NCBI GenBank assembly: GCA_035048815.1
Contig: JAUCBN010000026.1
Span: 12,531,501 to 12,595,500, forward strand
Source: Abelmoschus esculentus
Lineage: Eukaryota; Streptophyta; Magnoliopsida; Malvales; Malvaceae
Direction: 5' to 3'
DNA length: 64,000 nt
In this document: one piece after another, positions 23,923 through 35,602 of the stretch
Layout of the letters: each line of letters begins with the position of its first letter
Position numbering within the stretch: the first letter of the stretch is position 1
Position numbers and translations under genes: made by a program
The notes under the pieces: model-generated
What the model saw: the letters and a program-made list of their open reading frames with translations, nothing else
Told to the model about the DNA's origin: nothing
Database searches by the model: none

Positions 23923-24030
23923 AACCAGGTTTAAATATTTGTACAGATGTTGGCGACTTAGGAAAATGGGGTAAAACAGATAAAGAAGGGAATTCTAAAA
24001 TCAGTTGGATGCTAAACAAAGGCTGTTTTT

Positions 24031-24977
24031 TTAAAAAATTACATTCCTAGATACACGAGTGTGTCGGGCATGAGGATCATAACAAAGAAATCCTCTTTGG
24101 GTTCTGGCATAACCTAAGAAAGCACACTTGACAGATTGAGCAGTGAGTTTATTTTTCTCATGTGCATGAAGGTGAACAAAACAAATACATCCAAATATAT
24201 GAAGATTAGAATAATCTGGTGCATGCTCAAACAATCGAAAGTAAGGAGAATCATTGTTCAAGATGAGATTTGGTAATCGATTAATCAAATAAACAACAGT
24301 AGACAAAGCTTCACACCAAAATTGAGAAGGAACACAAGATTCAATTAGAAGATTTTGAGCAACATCAAGAAGATGATGATTCTTTCTTTCAGCTAAACCA
24401 TTTTGTTGTGGAGTGAAAGGACAAGAACGTTGTGATATAACCTCATGACTTTGAAAAAAAAATTGAAATTCATTTGATATATATTCACCACCATCAGATT
24501 GCAATGTTAAGATTTTGACAGAGAATTGTGTCTCAACTAAAGCAAGAAATATTTTGAACACAGAAAAAACCTCACTTTTAGATCGAAGAGAATACATCAA
24601 AATAAAGTGAGTGAAATCATCAATAAATGTAACAAAGTTTTTGTAATGTTCATGAGAAATTATAGGTGCAATACCCCATACATTAGTATGTACAAGTTCG
24701 AAAGGTTTGGTGGTGTGAGTTTTATGCAAAGGAAAAGGAAGAATTTTGCTTTTACCAAGTTTGTAAGCTGCACAATCAGAAATATCAAAAGAAGTTGAAT
24801 TTTTATCTCAAGTAAACCAGATTTAAGCAAGACACGAAGTATATGAGAATTAGGATGTACTAAACGTCTATGAAACACTTGAGTATCACATTGAACAGCA
24901 TTGCAAGTAACATAATTTGACACCGGAGGGGGATAGAAACAAAGAAAAAAGACGACCCAGTTTAGGCCCCTTCGCAA
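24031..24977 (-). pseudogene. Copia GAG-pre-integrase and integrase
   Basis: The part at 24660-24977 has the pre-integrase FHRRLVHPN motif. The part at 24031-24729 has the integrase core: ELVHTNVWG with the first catalytic Asp context altered (usually HSDVWG), then LQSDGGEYISNEF with the second Asp, and FTPQQNGLAERKNHHLLDVA with the catalytic Glu. Two frames are needed. Confidence 0.8.
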
Positions 24978-25280
24978 TCATCTTCCTAAACACTTGATCC
25001 ACAAGACAATCAGAATTTGAAAAATTAACAGTGCAATTGTTCTCAACTAATTAGCCAACAGATATAAGATTAGTGGACAACTTAGAAGACACAAAAAAAG
25101 TATTTAAAGAGGCTGAAATATCACCAAAAACTTTTATAGGTAATGAATTTCCATCGATAGTATGAATCTGAAGACCTCATTTATATTTTTTAAACATTAT
25201 TTAGAGGTAAGACATTGTTGGTTATATGATTGGAAGCATCGAAATTAAAATACCAAGGCTTAGGATCAATTTTTTTTTCC
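24978..25280 (-). pseudogene. Copia protease remnant
   Basis: The minus strand at about 25190-25270 reads WYFNFDASNHITNN, a decayed form of the WxxDSGASxH protease motif in which the DSG triad is lost. It continues with ISASLNTFFVSSKLSTNLIS, the usual sequence between protease and pre-integrase, with a stop inside. Confidence 0.6.
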
Positions 25281-25400
25281 TAAAAGGCTTAAAACAGAAA
25301 AAGCAGAAACTATCATTTGTTGGACCATTTCAAGAGTAATAGAAGATTAACCAAGACTATGGGCATTTGAGGAACCAACCGAGACATTGAAGGTTCTTGA

Positions 25401-26011
25401 CAATTTGAATACAAATACTTACACCGGTATAACTTTTTACATTATACTTACACCAATATAACTTACAAATAGTTTAATAGCTTCCTTAATTAACAATAGT
25501 TTATCAAAAATATGTCAACTACATCATAAAATCTAGGACTTTAACATAGGTGCCAACATTATAACTAAAGAAAATATGATTAGACATGAACCTTTTAGAG
25601 TATATATTGACTTTAGCAAGTTAGATTGCTAACAAATCTTAAGAATGATCACCAAGAGTGAAAAATCAAAGAATCATGCTACCTTTAGACAATTTCTACT
25701 AAATAAGGAAATTGAAATGAAAATCATACTCTGATAAATTGCTTCTATAAACTAATGGCAATAAGAGCTTGAGGATTATGACCTTGAGAAGAAAGAATCT
25801 ACTTACATCAGAAGTGATACGGAGTATGTAAAATAATATAGATAGTAGGAATAAAATGGAATTTAGGTGAATAGAGAAAGGGAGCGAGAGCTTAACCCAA
25901 ATTTTTGGTACTTCTAAAACTAATTTTCATTGGGTAATATAAGTTGATAAGGAAGTCTTAGATTGTGATTTTATTTATAAACAATATAAGTTGTTTTGCT
26001 TACTTATGTAA
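25401..26011. other. Unassigned DNA between two Copia elements
   Basis: AT-rich, with the third copy of the 155-bp local repeat at 25463-25560. The last 5 bases (26007-26011, TGTAA) are the target duplicate of the next element. No gene seen. Confidence 0.45.
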
Positions 26012-26259
26012 TGTAGAAAACAGAGTAAGAGAATTCTATGTTACTTGATTTATTACTGAGCCGAAAGGCTTGTTGTATAGACTTTTGTTACAAGAGTTTT
26101 ACAATAACTAAAAGATTAAATAATTAGGACTCTAATCTCTTAGTGAGATCAGAGTTTCACTATGCTAATAACTCCTAGATAATAGAAATTAATCCTAAAC
26201 GACATAATCCTATTAAATAGGATTTTACCTTAATATAAATATTACTATTCTAACTAACA
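26012..26259 (-). repeat. 3' LTR of the 26-31 kb Copia element
   Basis: 248 bp, flanked outside by TGTAA and inside by the polypurine tract. Confidence 0.93.
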
Positions 26260-26287
26260 CTCTCCCTCAAACTGGTGTATATAAGTT

Positions 26288-26857
26288 TTATATACCCAGT
26301 TTGAATGAAAGTTCATCAAAAGTTACTCTTGGAAGAGCTTTATTGAGGATATCTGCAAGCTGCTCCTTTATAGACACATATTTCAGATTTGCAACTCCAC
26401 TATTAACCTTCTCATGTATGAAGTGTCGATCTATCTCTATGTGTTTAGTTCTTTCATGTTGTACTAGATTCTTATCTATACTCATAGCTGATTGACTATC
26501 ACTGAAAATTTCAAAGCCTTTCTCACCATTATCCAATTTTAGCTCCATAAGTAACCTTTTGATCCATATTCCTTCACAAAATCCAAGGGCCATAGTTCTG
26601 AATTCTGAATCAGTGCTGCTTCGAGAGACAACAACTTGTTTTTTGCTCTTCCATATGACCAAATTTCCCTAAACATAGGAACAATAGTCAGTCACAGATC
26701 TCCTATCTATCAACTCACCTGCCCAGCTAACATCAGTGTAGATTTTCACATTTTTATCTTGATTTTTCCTGAAGATAAGACCAGCTCCTGGAGTAAATTT
26801 TAGGAACCTTAGAATCCTGATCACTAATTCCATATGCTCTTCCTTCGGATCACTCAT
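26288..26857 (-). pseudogene. Copia RNase H (two frames)
   Basis: The part at 26669-26857 carries the reverse transcriptase/RNase H joint (KNVKIYTDVSWAGELIDRRS), where the RNase H Asp-Ala-Asp-Trp-Ala block is degraded. The part at 26288-26662 carries KKQVVVSRSSTDSEFRTMA, FSDSQSAMSI and HERTKHIEIDRHFIHEK, all conserved. It ends at QLADILNKALPR near the LTR. Confidence 0.85.
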
Positions 26858-27080
26858 ATGTTGGCTGACAATACCTACAACATATCCGATGTCTGGCCTT
26901 GTGAGAGAGATAAATCAATTTACCTATCAGCCTTTGATAGGTTTCCTTGTTTGCTGGACTTTCATTTTTCTCCTTATCGAATTTTAAGCCTGGATCCATA
27001 GGAGTTTCAACAGGTTTGCATCCTAACATTCCTGTTTCAATAAGAAGGTCTAGAACATATTTTCGTTGATTGATAACTAG

Positions 27081-27700
27081 TCATTTGGATCTTGCAACTT
27101 CCATACCTAGAAAATATCTCATGTTTTCTAGGTCCTTGGTTTCAAACTCTTTTGCTAGGTTCTTCTTTAAATCTTCTATCTCTTCTTCATTATTCCCAGT
27201 GATTATAATATCATCTACATATACTATTAGTAAAGTAATTTTACCATTAGGCCCAATTTTCTTGAATAGAGTGTGGTCAACATGACTTTGTTTAAATCCA
27301 TCTTGTATCATAGCTTTGGAAAATCTGTCGAACCAAGCTCTCGGTGATTACTTCAAGCCACATAATGATTTCTTGAGTTTGCAGATAGTTTTTTTAGTGA
27401 TTCTTGCTTCCAGTCCTGGTGGGACCTCCATATATACATCTTCCTCAAGGTCTCCATTTAAAAAAGCATTTTTAATTTTCAATTGATGCAATTTCCACTC
27501 CATATTGACAGCAACCAATAGTAAAATTCTAATTGTGTTTAACTTTGCAACTAGAGCAAAAGTTTTTTGATAGTCTATCCTATAGGTTTGAGAAAATTCT
27601 TTAGCAACTAACCTTGCATTATATCTTTCTATATTTCCATCAGAATTGTATTTAATGGTGAATAACCATCGACAACCAATAACCTTTTTTCATTTGGTAA
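27081..27700 (-). pseudogene. Copia reverse transcriptase
   Basis: The frame at 27081-27311 holds LLIVYVDDIIITGNN with the YVDD catalytic box. The upstream part (27312-27700) is readable only with stops and shifts, for example the GLKQSPRAWFDRF-like region near 27310-27350 and the substrate-entry region near 27560-27690. Confidence 0.8.
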
Positions 27701-28420
27701 TTCTATCAAGCTCCATGTGATATTATTTTGCAAAGCTTTTATCTCTTCTTCCACTGCATTCCTCCACTCAGGAACTTTGAATGCTTCTGTTACATCTTTG
27801 GGTATCTTTTCACTATTAATGTTGGCAATAAAAGCTCTGAACTCAGATAGTAACTTTCTGTATACAACATACCTATTTATTGGATGTGTAGTATATTTTC
27901 TCACTCCTTTCCTAATGGTAATAGAAAAATCATCAAGTTTTACTATTTTATTTTTTTGAGATTCTTGATTATCTTCTGGTTCAGCATCATTACTTTCTGT
28001 TTCAGTAGCAAGAGTCGATTCCAATATTTGGCCAATGCTAGGCTGATCTGTAGTAGCTTTCTTTTTCCTTGAATAAACCTGAAACTGAGGTGTCATGGTG
28101 TCATGATCATTGTCAGGTTGTTTCTCCAAAGTGGTAGGATTAGATTGTTGGGGTAAATGAGAGGATTATTCTATAGGATTATCTATTTCATGAATGGAAA
28201 TTTGAGGTTCTGACTGAGAAGTAATAATAGGGACTGACAGATTAGTTTGTATTGGCAGAAAAGTTTGTACATACTGAAATTCCTTATAACTCTCCTCCTG
28301 AATTTCTGTGTTAGAGAAGTAGGGTGCATCTTCAAAGAAAGTGACATCAAAGGAAACATAAGTTTTCCTTGTGGATGGAGAATAACACTTGTATCCTAGA
28401 AGAATAACCAATAAAAACAC
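27629..28420 (-). pseudogene. Copia integrase C-terminus and linker
   Basis: 28166-28420 has GYKCYSPSTRKTYVSFDVTF, the usual integrase C-terminal block, with FFED after it. 27629-28129 is the acidic variable linker ending in the EVPEWRNAVEEEIKALQ-like entry (here FKVPEWRNAVEEEIKALQ) to reverse transcriptase. Confidence 0.75.
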
Positions 28421-28593
28421 ATTTAATGAATTTGGAATCTAATTTACTTCAATGGTTTTGATGAATATTAACAAAAGCAATACACTCAAAAACTTTAGGG
28501 GAAAGTCTGTTATGTAAAGGTTTAAAATGAGGAAGTGAGTGATAAGGACTTTAGTAGGAATTTTGAATTCTAGAATTTTACTTGGCATCCTAT

Positions 28594-29724
28594 TTATGAG
28601 ATAGGTAGAGTAAGAAGTGCTTCTCCCCAAAGATACTTAGGGGTGGAAGCAGAAAACAGTAGAGATCTAGTGACTTCTAGGATGTGTCGATTTTTCCTTT
28701 CTGCTACTCTATTTTGTTGGGGTGTATTGATACAAGAGGTAAGGTGGATAATACCTTTTTCTTTAAAGAAAGAACTAAGAGAGGTACTAAAATATTCACT
28801 CCCATTGTCACTTCTTAGGATTTTTATTTTAGTATCAAACTGTGTTGCAATTTTATGATAAAATTCTTTAAAGATAGTTGCAACCTCAGATTTTTCTTTC
28901 ATAAGATATACCCAAGTTGTCCGAGAGTAATCATCAATAAATGAGATGAACCATCTATACTCAGAAATAGTTTTTATAGGTGAGGGACCCCAGATGTCAC
29001 TGTGAATGATGAAGAAGGGTGATGTGGGTTCATAGTTGACTGAAGCATAAGATTTCCTAGTATGTTTGGCAAACTGACAGGACTCACAAGTAATGAAAGA
29101 TGGATTTTTATTTATAAATAAATTTGGTAACATCTTAGATAAATAAAAGAAGTTTGAATGTCCTAATCTATAGTACCAAAGTAAAACATCATTTGCACTA
29201 ATTGTGGAAAGAAAAACATGCTTCCTAAGGTTGGTGGAGAGGGGAAGATGAGGAGAGACACATCCTTCAAGTATGTATAAGCCCTTGATTAACCTAGCAT
29301 TGCCAATCACCTTCATCGAGTCCTGTTCCTGAAAAATAGAACCACCAGAACGAAAAAGAACTTCACAAGTGGATTGTTGAATTAACTTGATTACAGATAA
29401 TAGGTTACATGCAAGCTTAGGAACATAAAGCACATTATGAAGGACAAAATTGGTATTTAATGTGATTGAACCACTTCCTTTTACATGAGTAAGGGTTCCA
29501 TCTGCAATTCGAATAGAAGCTGGAAGAGTGATAGAACCATAATTTTTCAATAGGGTCAGATCTCCTATCATGTGGTCTGATGCCCCCGAGTCTATTATCC
29601 ATTGGACAAATTGATTGGAGAAAAAGCTACCTGCAGTTGTAACATGGGCAATTTTTGAAGATTTGGTTGTGATATTACTCAAAGTTTGTTGCGGTGCTAC
29701 AATTTGTTTTTTAATGTCACTCAA
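28594..29724 (-). pseudogene. Copia protease, GAG-pre-integrase and integrase core
   Basis: An open frame of 376 residues on the minus strand. Residues 45-48 are DSGA, the protease active site (WIIDSGASDHM). The pre-integrase has WYYRLGHSN and CESCQFAKHTR (zinc-binding). The integrase core has IHSDIWGPSP (first Asp), LRSDNGSEYFS (second Asp) and NTPQQNRVAERKNRHILEV (Glu). All catalytic residues are present, so this is the best-preserved part of the element. The frame ends early, about where EALLTAAYLINR would follow. Confidence 0.88.
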
Positions 29725-30552
29725 TGAGTCTTCCTGAGTAGCAACATTAGCTTCTTTCTGAAATCTCGATCGACTGGGTTTCCAATCAGTAGGTTTCCCA
29801 TGTAGTTTCCAATATTAGTCTATCAAATGAACAAGTTTTCTACAATATTCACACCAAGGTCTATTTCTTCTTTGGTGGTTTTTAGGACTAGAACTAGTGA
29901 TAAGTGTTGAAGTATTTGGTTGTGTGGTTGTGGGAACCATTAATGTTTTTCTATTATCCTCTCTCCTTATATTCAACCCAGATAAAAACTGAAATACTCT
30001 CATCTGGTTTTTCTATTGACCATAAAAAATACTATCTTCTTGGCACTTGCACTCATTCTTTTCATAAAAATCAATTTGTTGTCAATACTTGTTGAGTAGA
30101 CCATAATACCGTATCACTATAAGTTCTCTTTGTCGAAGATCCTTTATGAGGTTCTCTACTCAAAAGAGTTCAGAGGTATTATCAGTGCTCGAATAAGTGT
30201 TTCTCGCCGCATTCCAAATTTTTGTCACTGTCTGGTATAACATGAAATTTTCTCCAATTTCATGCTGCATTGAGTTGATTAACCATGACATGATCATGGT
30301 GTTTTCACTTATCCATGTGCTATACATAGGGTCTGTTGTTGCTGGGATTGACATGGAGTCAGAGAGATACTCAATTTTTCTTCTTCCAAAGATATAGAGT
30401 CGGACTGATTGGGACCATGACAAATAGTTATTGCCATTAAGCTTGTAGGTAGTTATCGGAGATGGAGATGAGTCAGATAATATAAAATTTGATGGTGATA
30501 AATTATTGTTCTGAGAACTAATCTCAGAAGATGATTGATCGAGATTAGTCAT
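29725..30552 (-). pseudogene. Copia gag
   Basis: It starts at the methionine at 30552. Residues 36-50 read TYKLNGNNYLSWSQS, the entry of the copia gag_3/UBN2 domain, followed by WNAARNTYSS. The frame breaks at about 30160. A later piece (29815-30003) has WCEYCRKLVHL, the first half of a CCHC zinc knuckle, before a stop. Confidence 0.75.
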
Positions 30553-30635
30553 GACAAGAAGACTAATCGAAAGAAAGAAAGAAACAAGGATTAAGAGATT
30601 TGATTTCGAAAAAGAGTAAAATCAGGATCGGCTAA

Positions 30636-30645
30636 CCTGATACCA
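30636..30645 (-). other. Primer binding site of the 26-31 kb Copia element
   Basis: TGGTATCAGG on the minus strand, directly abutting the 5' LTR. Confidence 0.85.
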
Positions 30646-30893
30646 TGTAGAAAACAGAGTAGGAGAATTCTCTGTTACTTGATTTATTACTGAGCCGAAA
30701 GGCTTGTTATATAGACTCTTGTTACAAGAGTTTTACAATAACTAAAAGCTTAAATAACTAGGACTCTCATTTCTTAGTGAGATCAAAGTTTCACTATGCT
30801 AATAACTCCTAGATAATAGGAATTAGTCCTAAACGACATAATCCTACTAAATAGGATTTTACCCTGATATAAATATTACTATTCTAACTAACA
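30646..30893 (-). repeat. 5' LTR of the 26-31 kb Copia element
   Basis: 248 bp. Differs from the other LTR mainly by transitions. Confidence 0.93.
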
Positions 30894-31108
30894 TGTAAAT
30901 TATCTTGTTATCTGGACAATTGTCAACAAATTATCTTGTCACATCTTCCTTCATGCTATAACTTATAATTTTTACTAATGTTAATCATCTTGTTCTCTAG
31001 ACAACCTGAAAGAAATTGCTCAAATTATGACCACATTTATTTTCCCATTTTGTGTATTTGATGCTTTTTTAACAAGAATTTGACGTTAACTTTGCGGCTA
31101 CTTTTCAG

Positions 31109-32603
31109 ACAATGGAGAGACTGAGATCTTATGAGACTGGTATTTTTAAAAAGAAGCCAACTGATTTGATGCAGATCTTCAAGGTAAACAAGTTTTTCAT
31201 GACCTTATAATGAGTTAGTGCAAGTGACTGTATAGTAGACAGCGCTAATAAAATTTCTGCTGATTATTGAGATGTCAAAATATTTAATCTAAACAGTTTT
31301 CTGTAGCATATGATTTGGTTGTTAAATTATTATAAACAAAAATTCTTGCCATAAAAAAAAATCCTACTAGAAATTCAATCAGGTAACATGATGTTATGGA
31401 CTTAATCTGTATTGGAAAGGTCGTTTATACTTAATCTCCAATGAAGGCTTAGATTGTGATTTTATTTATTTCAATGGGGCTCATAATTGAAAATAAGTTT
31501 GTGGAGGTCCACTGCCCTTAACAGTTTCGACCATTAATAATGGAAGGCTTTTGTGGGGTCTTTTGCCAAGTTTATCCTAACTGTGAGCTCAAGGATAACC
31601 TTTTTTACAGGAGAGGAGTAATGTTATGTGCCAAAATCCAAATCTATATTAAGAAAGGTCATTTAATGAACTGAACTATCAATCCCAAACACACGGTCAT
31701 GACACTGGTGACAAGACATCTAATAGATCTTACAGATCGATTTTCATAATTAACTTATTCCTTTTTCCCCTGCTTTTGTTTGTTTCTTTCTGAAGTTGAA
31801 GAACAGTGGAAGTCAATAGTTGCTTTCTATATTGTGTTGTCATTTCCTTGTATTACTGTTTCATTCTATTGAAGCTGGTTCCTCAGGCTTGAATATGAAT
31901 TGTAGCATTGGAATCCCTAGTCTTGAATTAACTTGTGGAAACTTAACAGGATGTACAGTCTAAGGTGAGTGATGTTGTCCTTGGGAAGGAAAAACTTGTT
32001 GAAGAATCAAATCCAGAATATGAGAAACTTAAACACTATGTTTTTGAGCTTGAAAATCATTTGGCCGAAGCTCAGAAACATGCATATCGTCTTGTAAAGA
32101 GACACAGAGGTAAGGAGAATTTTAAGGCTCTGAACACCTCATGCTTCTCATTTATATTTTTACCGAGTGTTTATCTCCTTTTGGTTCGAACAAAAATTGA
32201 ACATTTCTTTTTTTGTTTGTTTGTTTCTAACTATTCCCAGAGTTGGGGATATCACTTTCTGATTTTGGTAAGGCAGCCAAGCTTCTTGGTGCTTGCGAAG
32301 GACAAGCTCTTGGGAAGACATTTTCTGATCTTGGGGCTAAATCCGAGGCTCTATCAGCAAAGCTGCAGGAGGTAAGCTGTGTTTTAATTCTGAGCCTTTT
32401 TTTTCAGTAGTTTGTCTTCTTCTAGCCTTGAGAGTATGCATAATTGTGACCTTATAAATGATGCCTAAACTTTTCCATAAAAAGTTCGTAATATGGGTAA
32501 CTTTACATTTATACCATCATAAAATGGAGTACAGGCCCATCAACTCTTGATGAGTTTTGAAGAACCCTTCAAGGATTATGTTCGTGCTGTTCAGTCCATA
32601 AAG
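31109..32603 (+). pseudogene. SNX1: Sorting nexin 1 (SNX1), internal fragment of four exons
   Basis: Exons are 31109-31183, 31950-32109, 32241-32371 and 32535-32603, all with AG and GT borders, giving 145 codons with no stop. The product matches the join between the PX domain and the BAR domain of plant SNX1: TMERLRSYETGIFKKKPTDL, then DVQSKVSDVVLGKEK, HYVFELENHLAEAQKHAYRL, VKRHRELG and FEEPFKDYVRAVQSIK. SNX1 is a retromer-associated endosomal protein that recycles membrane proteins such as PIN transporters (family knowledge). The PX-domain exons upstream are not in the 14-31 kb region. The last BAR exons are not seen after 32603, where a Gypsy LTR starts 61 bp beyond the donor site. It is therefore truncated at both ends, though the exons present look unmutated. 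An alternative is a gene with very large introns whose other exons lie outside. Confidence 0.8.
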
Positions 32604-32664
32604 GTGAGTTGGATTGCTTCCTTTGTGTTTTATTTGATGAATGCCATTTATTCTTTGCCTACAA

Positions 32665-35147
32665 TGTAACACCCTGAATATTTTTTTTATCCTAATTTGA
32701 AATTCGATTTTGAAATCCCTAATTTTTGAAATCTTAAAATTTGGGAAATTTTTATTTTAAATCTTAAATTTATAATTAAGGATTAAATTGTTAAATTTTG
32801 AAAAGTTTATTCTGTTGCGTAAAACCTACTAACTTTAAGGACCAATCTTGCAATTGGACCTTTTCCCTTGTGTTTTAAATGCTATTTTTCGGCAGATAAG
32901 GGTTCTGAGAACCCTCTCTTGTGTGCAGCCGCTTTGCTCTCTCTCCCATCATCTCTGTTTCCCCTCCTCACTGATCATCTTTCATGTGATTAGAAGAGAA
33001 CTCTTTGGGTTTTGTTTTTCTTATGTCTCCACCGTTTAGTGTTACCCAATTTTTTCCTTGCTCTATCTTTTAGCTCCAATCGAGTGGTGTTTTGGGGTAA
33101 GTTTTGTTCTTAAATTTTATGGGATTCTAGATATGAAAGAGATTTGATGTTTTTTTTAGATAAATGAAATAGTCTGAGTTATTGTTTTGTTGGAATCAGA
33201 TTTAGATTTGTTTTAGGTTTCGTTTTTTTTCCTTTGATTTCAGTATCGTTACCGTTCTTGTTGGATCGCCGGAGAGTGGGTGCTGCCAGCATCCCTGTCG
33301 CTGGAGTTTTGTCGGTGAGCCGTCGCCGCTACCGTTTTCTTTGTTGCCGCCGACCTTGGTGGTGGTTGCATCACTTTAGGGTTTGGTTCTTAAGTTAAGT
33401 TTTTGAGTTGAAGTGTTGAAGGTGTGAGCTTGTGGGTGTTGGGCTAAGTTGTTGGGTTTTGATGTGGATGTGGTAGTTGGGTGTTATGTTTAGTGTGGTG
33501 GGTTGTATTGTTGGGCTAGTAGATGAGTTGGGTAATGGGTTGGTGTGTTTATATGGCTTGAGTGAATTCAATTTAGTAAATGACCAAAATCTTGAGCTTT
33601 GACCAAACCATTTTTGACCAACTTTGACCATATCTGAATTTGACATGAGATTTGACTTTTTTGATCAGTTGACCATGAACTTTGACCAACTTTGACCTTG
33701 AACAAGTTTGACTTTGACCGTGGACCTTGGACTGTTTGACCTTTGACTTTTGATCGGTCAAAGTTTGACTTTGACTTTTGACCTTTGACCAGTCAAAGTT
33801 TGACTTTGACTTTTGAGTTGACTTTGAGATTGACCAGAGTTGACTTTGACCAAAAGTTGACTTTTTCGGACAACCCTCTCCTTGATCTTTTTCGATGTTC
33901 TTAGTCTGAATCCACCATCTGTTTGTCAAATTCAAACCCAAAAGTCTTATTTTTAGTGTTTTTCATCTGAGTTTGCTCTTAGAGTCTGAAAGGAGTGTTT
34001 TAAGGAATCTAATGCAGAATTCTTCTTTCATTCAGGTGTCAATATTCCTGAAGTCTCTGGTGTACCTCCTGTTGTTCGAATCAATTGGGCACGTTCTTCG
34101 AGACGGTCACGTGAGTAAGCTTTCGGATCTGTGTTTTGTTTTAGTTGGTGGCTTAGTTTGTCTGATAAATAGTAACATAGTTATGTTACCTCGTAGGTCC
34201 TGTTTCAGTTAGACCAGTACGCGAGTTGCGTTCATCTCAGTGTTAGTGCTTCAGTTGCTTAAGGTGTGTCTCTTCCTGTGCTATATATTTCTGTGTTTAT
34301 TCTATAATATGGTATTTTTTGTGTGTATCTGTGAAACATTTTTGTATATTACTTGATTTGATATGTGAAACTGTTTATCTGTTTATACATGGTATCATCA
34401 TGCATGGCATATGCATCCTGTTTTCAAATCAAGCTTCTGATTTTCTGAAACATTACTACTCGAAAGAGTTCTGAATTATGTTTTTGCAAATCATATCATG
34501 TTCTGACATTGAAAATATTTTCGGATTTGAAATTGGATATGTGAGGGAAACCTCCACTCTGGCGAGGATAATCCTCTACTCTGTATAATTTCTGATATCG
34601 GGCCCTCTGATTTTCTGGCATACACCATTCATCATAGCATCATGCTTCAGTTTTTCCTGAACTTAGAAATATTTTTAGAAACTTTTTAGAAATATAAAAT
34701 ATGTTTTGTTTGTGACTATTTGCACTTTAGAGACACACTAAGCTCTTTAGCTTACACCCCTTTAGTTTTTTTTTTAGATTCTCATACCAGTTTAGGCGAA
34801 TCGGTACTTGGAGCATCTCGCACATTATTCAGATATATTATTATTCAGTATGATTTTGTAATTATTTCAGTCTTAATGCTTTTATCTGTTATGAAACGTT
34901 TAATACTTTTTGAACTTATAAGTTGCATATTTTTCTGAATCTGTTTTCGGATATTATAAATATTATTGAGATATTATTTTAAGCAATTGATTTGGTATAA
35001 CCAAAATCCCTAATCTATTTTCCCAATTTGTTAAAGTAACCATAATTTTAAAATCATTTAACCTAAAATACTTACTTGAGGGGAATGTTTTTGTAACTTA
35101 ACTCCTAAGTTTCGATCTAAGAAATTAGGTCAGAATTGGGGGTTACA
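32665..35147 (+). repeat. 5' LTR of the Tekay-like element, 2483 bp
   Basis: It is bordered by TGTAACA and GGTTACA ends and followed at 35153-35164 by TGATATCAGAGC, a one-base variant of the tRNA-Met primer site. It includes a TTGAC-rich array at 33595-33870. Confidence 0.85.
33595..33870 (+). repeat. Dense TTGAC (W-box core) array, copy 1
   Basis: About 23 TTGAC cores lie in roughly 275 bp on the plus strand; all but one are followed by C or T, and none of this is seen in the surrounding LTR. TTGAC(C/T) is the core bound by WRKY transcription factors (family knowledge). The pattern is an imperfect repeat of TTTGACTTTGACC and TTTGACTTTTGACC units. Binding is not shown by sequence alone. Confidence 0.8.
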
Positions 35148-35368
35148 TTTAGTGATATCAGAGCCCTGTTTAACTCTCGGCCTATGTGGCTCATCACACA
35201 TGTTTTTATATATTTTCGGTTTCTGCATGCATCTGAAATATTTTTCAAAGATTGAAAAAAAATTCTGAAAGATATAATACGATTTTAGTTATGTTACAAA
35301 AATATTTAAGTATATTAAATGCGAGACTCCAGTACCGGTTCTAACTCTAGATCATTATCTTCTGTAGA

Positions 35369-35602
35369 TTGTCAGATATGCCACCACGTAGGAGTTTTGG
35401 TTTTGAGAATGGTCGTGGTCGTGGTCGTGGCAGAGGTCACGTCGCCACTTCTGGTTTAGATCACCCATCTTTTGTTGGACAACCAAGGAATCTTAATCAG
35501 TTATCAGAAAATGGAAATGAATATGGTAGAGGACATCATACTCAGAATAATGATCCTCGTAGTGTTGAGGCCAATGAGACAGTTCAGTTGGATAGTTTTT
35601 GA
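35369..35602 (+). pseudogene. Gypsy gag N-terminus, duplicated copy 1 (truncated)
   Basis: Starts MSDMPPRRSFGFENGRGRGR, the basic Arg/Gly-rich start typical of Tekay/Del gag. It runs 77 codons to VQLDSF and stops exactly where the tandem duplication re-enters LTR sequence. The stop codon is created by the junction. Confidence 0.85.

Larger units (their letters stand above)
22189..25400 (-). mobile_element. Ty1/Copia retrotransposon, truncated and decayed
   Basis: Reading on the minus strand from 25.3 to 22.2 kb, the order is protease remnant, GAG-pre-integrase, integrase, reverse transcriptase and RNase H. This is the Copia order, with integrase before reverse transcriptase. Many stops and frame breaks interrupt it. 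The gag part and 5' LTR are missing beyond about 25400. A clear polypurine tract sits at 22189-22203. No target duplication can be tested. Confidence 0.8.
26012..30893 (-). mobile_element. Ty1/Copia retrotransposon with both LTRs
   Basis: 4882 bp. The LTRs (26012-26259 and 30646-30893) are each 248 bp, begin TGTAGAAAAC and end TAACTAACA on the plus strand, and differ at about 14 sites. A perfect target duplication TGTAA lies at 26007-26011 and 30894-30898. The minus strand carries a TGGTATCAGG primer site (30636-30645) and a TTTGAGGGAGAG polypurine tract (26260-26272). The order gag, protease, integrase, reverse transcriptase, RNase H is that of Copia. Stops and shifts split the polyprotein, so it cannot act alone. 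About 5.6% LTR divergence suggests an insertion of the order of two million years old at commonly used plant rates (inference). Confidence 0.92.
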
